In this document: piece by piece, positions 6,298-9,233 of the stretch
How the letters are laid out: every line of letters starts with the position of its first letter
How positions within the stretch are numbered: position 1 is the first letter of the stretch
Source of the DNA: an uncultured Haemophilus sp.
GTDB lineage: Bacteria; Pseudomonadota; Gammaproteobacteria; Enterobacterales; Pasteurellaceae
NCBI GenBank assembly: GCA_902481695.1
Contig: CABSXY010000065.1
Coordinates: forward strand, 1 to 9,233
Direction: 5' to 3'
DNA length: 9,233 bases
Notes under the pieces: model-generated
Database searches by the model: none
The model's input: the letters and a program-made list of their open reading frames with translations, nothing else
What the model was told of the DNA's origin: nothing
Translations under genes and position numbers: made by a program

Positions 6298-6606
6298 ATG
6301 TATATTAGTCGCAATTTAGAACAATGGAATGCTTTCCTCGCGACCTTGCAAACCGCATTTGAACAAGGCAAAGCACAAGATTTCTTAACGCTTCTGCTCA
6401 CGCCTGATGAGCGCGATGCGGTGGGGTTACGTTTACAAATCGTGGCACAGTTATTGGATAAAAATCTCTCACAACGAGAGATTCAACAAAATCTCAATAC
6501 CAGTGCAGCAACCATTACGCGTGGTTCTAATATGCTCAAAACAATGGATCCGGATTTTATAAACTGGGTGAAAAGCCAACTCGATGAGCAAGCTGCAAAA
6601 AACTAA
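6298..6606 (+). CDS. trpR: Trp operon repressor
   Basis: TrpR is the tryptophan-activated dimeric repressor of tryptophan biosynthesis genes and of its own gene. The protein has 102 residues (E. coli 108) with a shorter N-terminal arm. The core LTPDERDAVGLRLQIVAQLL spans 34-53, and the helix-turn-helix LSQREIQQNLNTSAATITRG spans 57-76, almost identical in pattern to E. coli. Residues corresponding to the E. coli tryptophan pocket Thr44, Arg54 and Arg84 are present as Thr35, Arg45 and Arg75, so co-repressor binding should be kept. The start ATG has AGGA 8 bases upstream. The operator just upstream indicates autoregulation. The last 23 bases overlap the start of mtgA. Identification is firm; autoregulation is inferred from the operator match. 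Confidence 0.96.
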   Translation: MYISRNLEQWNAFLATLQTAFEQGKAQDFLTLLLTPDERDAVGLRLQIVAQLLDKNLSQREIQQNLNTSAATITRGSNMLKTMDPDFINWVKSQLDEQAAKN

Positions 6607-7330
6607 GCGAATTCTGACCGCACTTTTACATCTTTTTCGCCCCTCTTGGTGGAAAAAAAATTGGCAACGGGTTGCGTGGCGTTTTTCTCTCGCAATCCTA
6701 GCGTTTTTCATTTGCTTCCGATTTATCCCTGTTCCCTTCTCTGCCTATATGGCACAGCAAAAAATCGGGCACTTATTACAGTTAGATTTCAGCTATTCAA
6801 TCAAATACGATTGGGTGAGCCTTGATGAAATCTCACCGAATATGCAACTTGCGGTGATTGCCGCTGAAGATCAAAAATTCCCCAACCATTGGGGCTTTGA
6901 TTTTGAGGCAATTCAAAAGGCCTTTAAATTTAATGAAAAATCTCGCCGAACCCGAGGCGCTTCAACGATTTCTCAACAAACAGCAAAAAACCTCGTTCTC
7001 TGGCATGGACAAAGTTGGTTTCGTAAAGGGTTAGAAGTTCCCACAACGGCATTAATGGAAATCTTTTGGTCCAAAGAACGGATTTTAGAAGTGTATTTAA
7101 ACATCGCTGAGTTTGGTAATGGTATCTTTGGCGTAGAAGCAGCTAGTCGCTATTATTTCAAAAAATCGGCAAAGAATTTAACGCAATCAGAAGCGGCATT
7201 ACTCGCAGCAGTTTTACCAAACCCTATCATCTATAAAGTGAATAAGCCTAGTGCGTTAGTTCGTCAAAAACAAAGTTGGATTATGCGGCAAATGAATGGA
7301 TTAGGCTTGAATTATCTAAAAGAAATGTAG
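6584..7330 (+). CDS. mtgA: Monofunctional biosynthetic peptidoglycan transglycosylase
   Basis: MtgA polymerises lipid II into glycan strands at the outer face of the inner membrane; it is a GT51 enzyme without a transpeptidase domain. The 248-residue length fits the family (E. coli 242). A cytoplasmic basic segment (1-30) precedes one membrane anchor at about 31-48. GT51 motifs are in order: EDQKFPNHWG at 95-104 with catalytic Glu95, GASTISQQTAKN at 125-136, RKGLE at 147-151 with the second conserved Glu151, and ERILEVYLNIAEFGNG at 165-180, followed by ALLAAVLPNP at 205-214. The ATG at 6584 lies inside trpR (23-base overlap), with no obvious Shine-Dalgarno; the next in-frame ATG would remove the anchor. 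Translation probably depends on trpR, and no separate promoter is evident. A strong terminator follows 16 bases after the stop. Confidence 0.95.
   Translation: MSKLQKTKRILTALLHLFRPSWWKKNWQRVAWRFSLAILAFFICFRFIPVPFSAYMAQQKIGHLLQLDFSYSIKYDWVSLDEISPNMQLAVIAAEDQKFPNHWGFDFEAIQKAFKFNEKSRRTRGASTISQQTAKNLVLWHGQSWFRKGLEVPTTALMEIFWSKERILEVYLNIAEFGNGIFGVEAASRYYFKKSAKNLTQSEAALLAAVLPNPIIYKVNKPSALVRQKQSWIMRQMNGLGLNYLKEM
6617..6625 (-). repeat. DNA uptake signal sequence core (Haemophilus type)
   Basis: ACCGCACTT (complement of AAGTGCGGT) is a perfect 9-base core, 10 bases past the trpR stop and read as Thr-Ala-Leu in the first codons of mtgA. Confidence 0.85.
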
Positions 7331-7346
7331 ATTCGTTATAAAGAAA

Positions 7347-7381
7347 AAAACCTTGAAACTCACTTTAAGTTTCAAGGTTTT
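7347..7381. terminator. Bidirectional terminator between mtgA and tRNA-Ala
   Basis: AAAACCTTGAAACT at 7347-7360 and AGTTTCAAGGTTTT at 7368-7381 form a perfect 14-bp stem with a 7-base loop. Read on the + strand it ends mtgA, with a weaker tail that includes the TTTT of the arm. Read on the - strand it is followed by TTTTTTTCTT (complement of 7341-7350), an excellent U-tract 5 bases after the tRNA-Ala 3' end. It serves both convergent transcripts. Confidence 0.9.
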
Positions 7382-7386
7382 AAATT

Positions 7387-7463
<77 letters not shown>

Positions 7464-7476
7464 AATAACGCAAGCT

Positions 7477-7505
7477 ATGATAAATTTCGGCTGATAAACT
7501 GTCAA
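7477..7505 (-). promoter_or_regulatory. Promoter of tRNA-Ala
   Basis: On the - strand TTGACA (7505-7500) is a perfect -35, followed after 17 bases by TATCAT (7482-7477), a -10 with one mismatch. Transcription would start near 7470, about 8 bases before the tRNA 5' end. Strength and spacing are as expected for a stable RNA gene and make the tRNA independent of gltX. Confidence 0.75.
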
Positions 7506-7536
7506 TATTGAAATAATCAAATCCCGCTTATCAGCC
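7489..7536 (-). repeat. Inverted repeat between gltX and tRNA-Ala
   Basis: GGCTGATAA at 7489-7497 and TTATCAGCC at 7528-7536 are perfect 9-bp inverted arms separated by 30 bases. On the gltX transcript the stem starts 6 bases after the stop codon. No good U-tract follows, so it is a weak terminator candidate; it could instead protect the mRNA 3' end. One arm occupies the spacer between the -35 and -10 of the tRNA promoter. Confidence 0.6.
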
Positions 7537-7542
7537 TAAATA

Positions 7543-8985
7543 TTAAGCGTTTTGAGATTTAATAAAATCAATGGCACGTTGGATACGCGCTAACACGCGT
7601 TCACGGCCGATGCCTACTAATGTCACATCCATTGAAGGTGATTGACCTGAGCCTGTTACAGCCACGCGTAACGGCATCCCAACTTTACCCATCCCTACTT
7701 CTAATTCAGCTGCGGTTTGTTCAATCGCTTCATGAGTAGAATGTAAATCCCAGCTAGAAAGTGCGGTCAATTTTTCTTTTACTTTTTCAAGTGGTTCAAT
7801 CGCCGCTGCTTTAAAGTGTTTCTTCACCGCTGCTTCATCAAAACTTTCAAACTCTTCGAAGAAATAACGGCTTGCTGATGCCATTTCTTTTAAAGTTTTG
7901 CAACGTTCTGCAAGCATCGTCACGATTTCAGTTAATGCCGGGCCATTTGAAGTATCAATACCTTGATCTTTATAGTGCCATGCAAGATGTTTTGCTACAT
8001 ATTCAGGTGGTAATTCACGAATGTAATGATGATTTAACCACAATAATTTTTCCGTGTTAAATGCACTTGCTGATTTACTCACATGATCTAATTCGAAGTA
8101 TTTAATCATTTCTTCACGCGTAAAGATCTCTTGGTCACCATGCCCCCAACCTAAACGAACAAGATAGTTGATTAAGGCTTCTGGTAAATAACCATCATCA
8201 CGATATTGCATCACACTTACCGCACCATGACGTTTTGAGAGTTTTTGGCCATCATCACCGTTAATCATAGAAACGTGCGCATATACTGGAATTGGTGCGC
8301 CTAACGCTTTTAAGATATTAATTTGACGCGGAGTGTTGTTAATATGGTCTTCACCACGTACAACGTGAGTAATACCCATATCCCAGTCATCCACCACTAC
8401 ACAGAAGTTATAGGTTGGTGAACCGTCAGTACGACGAATAATTAAATCATCTAATTCGCTATTGCTGATTTCAATACGACCACGCACCGCATCATCAAAC
8501 ACGACTGAACCTTCTGTTGGGTTTTTAAAACGTACTACGTGTGGCTCATCGGCTGCATGATTGTGATCATGTAAACAATGACGGTCATAACGTGGTTTTT
8601 CTTTGTTTTGCTCTTGTGTATGGCGTAATTCTTCTAAACGTTCTTTAGAGCAATAACAACGATAAGCCAAGCCTTGTTCAATCATTTCATCAATCACTTG
8701 ATTGTAACGATCAAAGCGTTTGGTTTGATAATAAGGACCATGTTCCCAAGCAAGGTTTAACCACTCCATTCCTTCAATGATTGCCGCAGTAGCTTCCGGT
8801 GTAGAACGTTCTAAATCGGTATCTTCAATACGTAGTACAAACTCACCGTTGTTATGTTTTGCAAATAACCAAGAATAAAGAGCTGTACGTGCGCCACCTA
8901 CGTGTAAATAACCTGTTGGACTTGGGGCAAAACGCGTACGTACTTTGACATTCGGATCTAATTCAAAAGGAGGATCAATTTTCAT
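7543..8985 (-). CDS. gltX: Glutamyl-tRNA synthetase
   Basis: GltX charges tRNA-Glu with glutamate using ATP; it is an essential cytoplasmic class I synthetase. The 480-residue protein is complete and slightly longer than E. coli GltX (471) because of a 9-residue N-terminal extension (MKIDPPFELDPN region), which I recall from Haemophilus GltX; this supports the ATG at 8985. The class I HIGH signature is PSPTGYLHVGG at 21-31 and the KMSKS-type motif is KLSKR at 248-252. A zinc-binding set matching E. coli is visible as Cys110, Cys112, Cys137 and His139. ERSTPEAT near 59 and the C-terminal anticodon-binding part with ELEVGMGKVGMPLRVAVTG also match. It faces the tRNA-Val gene divergently and has tRNA-Ala downstream, as in the enteric gltX region. 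The Shine-Dalgarno sequence is weak. Confidence 0.98.
   Translation of the reverse strand: MKIDPPFELDPNVKVRTRFAPSPTGYLHVGGARTALYSWLFAKHNNGEFVLRIEDTDLERSTPEATAAIIEGMEWLNLAWEHGPYYQTKRFDRYNQVIDEMIEQGLAYRCYCSKERLEELRHTQEQNKEKPRYDRHCLHDHNHAADEPHVVRFKNPTEGSVVFDDAVRGRIEISNSELDDLIIRRTDGSPTYNFCVVVDDWDMGITHVVRGEDHINNTPRQINILKALGAPIPVYAHVSMINGDDGQKLSKRHGAVSVMQYRDDGYLPEALINYLVRLGWGHGDQEIFTREEMIKYFELDHVSKSASAFNTEKLLWLNHHYIRELPPEYVAKHLAWHYKDQGIDTSNGPALTEIVTMLAERCKTLKEMASASRYFFEEFESFDEAAVKKHFKAAAIEPLEKVKEKLTALSSWDLHSTHEAIEQTAAELEVGMGKVGMPLRVAVTGSGQSPSMDVTLVGIGRERVLARIQRAIDFIKSQNA
7759..7767 (+). repeat. DNA uptake signal sequence, core plus AT-rich extension
   Basis: AAGTGCGGT at 7759-7767 is a perfect core and is followed by CAATTTTTCTTTT, which fits the downstream AT-rich part of the full Haemophilus uptake motif. 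It lies inside gltX and is the best uptake signal of the three. Confidence 0.9.
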
Positions 8986-9021
8986 TTTCTTAATAACCTA
9001 TTCATTTATAAAATTGTCTTT

Positions 9022-9050
9022 ATTTTACTACGACTTGCGTGAGTTCTAAA
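9022..9050 (-). promoter_or_regulatory. Candidate gltX promoter
   Basis: On the - strand TTTAGA (9050-9045, 4 of 6) and TAAAAT (9027-9022, 5 of 6) are exactly 17 bases apart. The predicted start, near 9015, gives a leader of about 30 bases before the ATG at 8985. It lies back-to-back with the tRNA-Val promoter in a 171-base intergenic region. Other AT-rich hexamers could also serve, so confidence is modest. Confidence 0.4.
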
Positions 9051-9098
9051 TAAAAAATCTGATTTTATGCCTATTTTTGCAACAACTAGACGCTTTTT

Positions 9099-9138
9099 CA
9101 TAAAAATATATTGACTGAAATCTCATTATACTTATAAT
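9099..9138 (+). promoter_or_regulatory. Promoter of tRNA-Val with AT-rich upstream element
   Basis: TTGACT at 9111-9116 (5 of 6) and a perfect TATAAT at 9133-9138 are spaced by 16 bases. The run CATAAAAATATA at 9099-9110 directly upstream resembles an UP element. Transcription would start near 9145, about 12 bases before the tRNA. This is the strongest promoter in the window. Confidence 0.85.
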
Positions 9139-9156
9139 GCCAATCCACAACATTAA

Positions 9157-9232
9157 GGGCGATTAGCTCAGTTGGGAGAGCACCTCCCTTACAAGGAGGG
9201 GGTCACTGGTTCGAGACCGGTATCGCCCACCA
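9157..9232 (+). tRNA. tRNA-Val, anticodon TAC
   Basis: The 76-base gene forms a full cloverleaf with CCA encoded at 9230-9232, one base before the window end. The acceptor GGGCGAT pairs perfectly with ATCGCCC. The anticodon stem CCTCC/GGAGG encloses CTTACAA with anticodon TAC (UAC in RNA), reading valine codons GUA and GUG and probably all four GUN codons. The T-arm ACTGG/CCGGT is perfect. It is divergent from gltX, as valU is in E. coli, and further tRNA genes may follow outside the window. Confidence 0.97.
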
Positions 9233-9233
9233 C

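Noticed and set aside
8986..9110. Leader RNA or attenuator upstream of gltX
   Set aside because: No stable hairpin, leader peptide or T-box-like element is visible, and gammaproteobacterial gltX is not expected to have one.

Overview
The window is an ordinary, gene-dense stretch of chromosome from a Pasteurellaceae bacterium, most likely a Haemophilus close to H. parainfluenzae or H. influenzae. The evidence is the AT-rich base composition (judged by eye), proteins that read like Haemophilus orthologues (a 480-residue GltX with the Haemophilus-type N-terminal extension, and a YciA of about 155 residues), and three perfect copies of the Haemophilus-type DNA uptake core AAGTGCGGT. I assign the organism from these features, not from a database search.

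Left part (1-1805, + strand): purM and purN, steps 5 and 3 of de novo purine synthesis, separated by 68 bases that hold a strong hairpin. Middle (1873-4060, + strand): after a terminator-like hairpin come yciC, yciB, yciA and yciI. They are packed with 1-base gaps or overlaps (11 bases before yciI) and closed by a perfect 10-bp terminator stem. They encode two inner-membrane proteins (YciB is linked to septation and envelope integrity), a broad-range acyl-CoA thioesterase and a small YCII-domain protein.

Third block (4073-7330, + strand): slt (soluble lytic transglycosylase), trpR (tryptophan repressor) and mtgA (monofunctional peptidoglycan glycosyltransferase). A good match to the trp operator lies between slt and trpR, together with a candidate promoter, so trpR is probably autoregulated. 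mtgA starts inside trpR and is probably on the same transcript. The block ends in a 14-bp bidirectional terminator shared with a tRNA gene on the other strand.

Right part (7387-9233): tRNA-Ala(GGC) and gltX (glutamyl-tRNA synthetase) lie on the - strand, and tRNA-Val(TAC) runs divergently on the + strand at the window edge, probably as the first gene of a tRNA operon. Both tRNAs have near-consensus sigma-70 promoters.

I found no mobile element, CRISPR array, toxin-antitoxin pair, defence system or unknown protein family. Every substantial gene is a recognisable housekeeping gene and none appears broken. The points worth a second look concern regulation and genome organisation: the trp operator, the trpR-mtgA overlap, hairpins placed very close to the purN and slt starts, an inverted repeat between gltX and tRNA-Ala, and the gene order itself.
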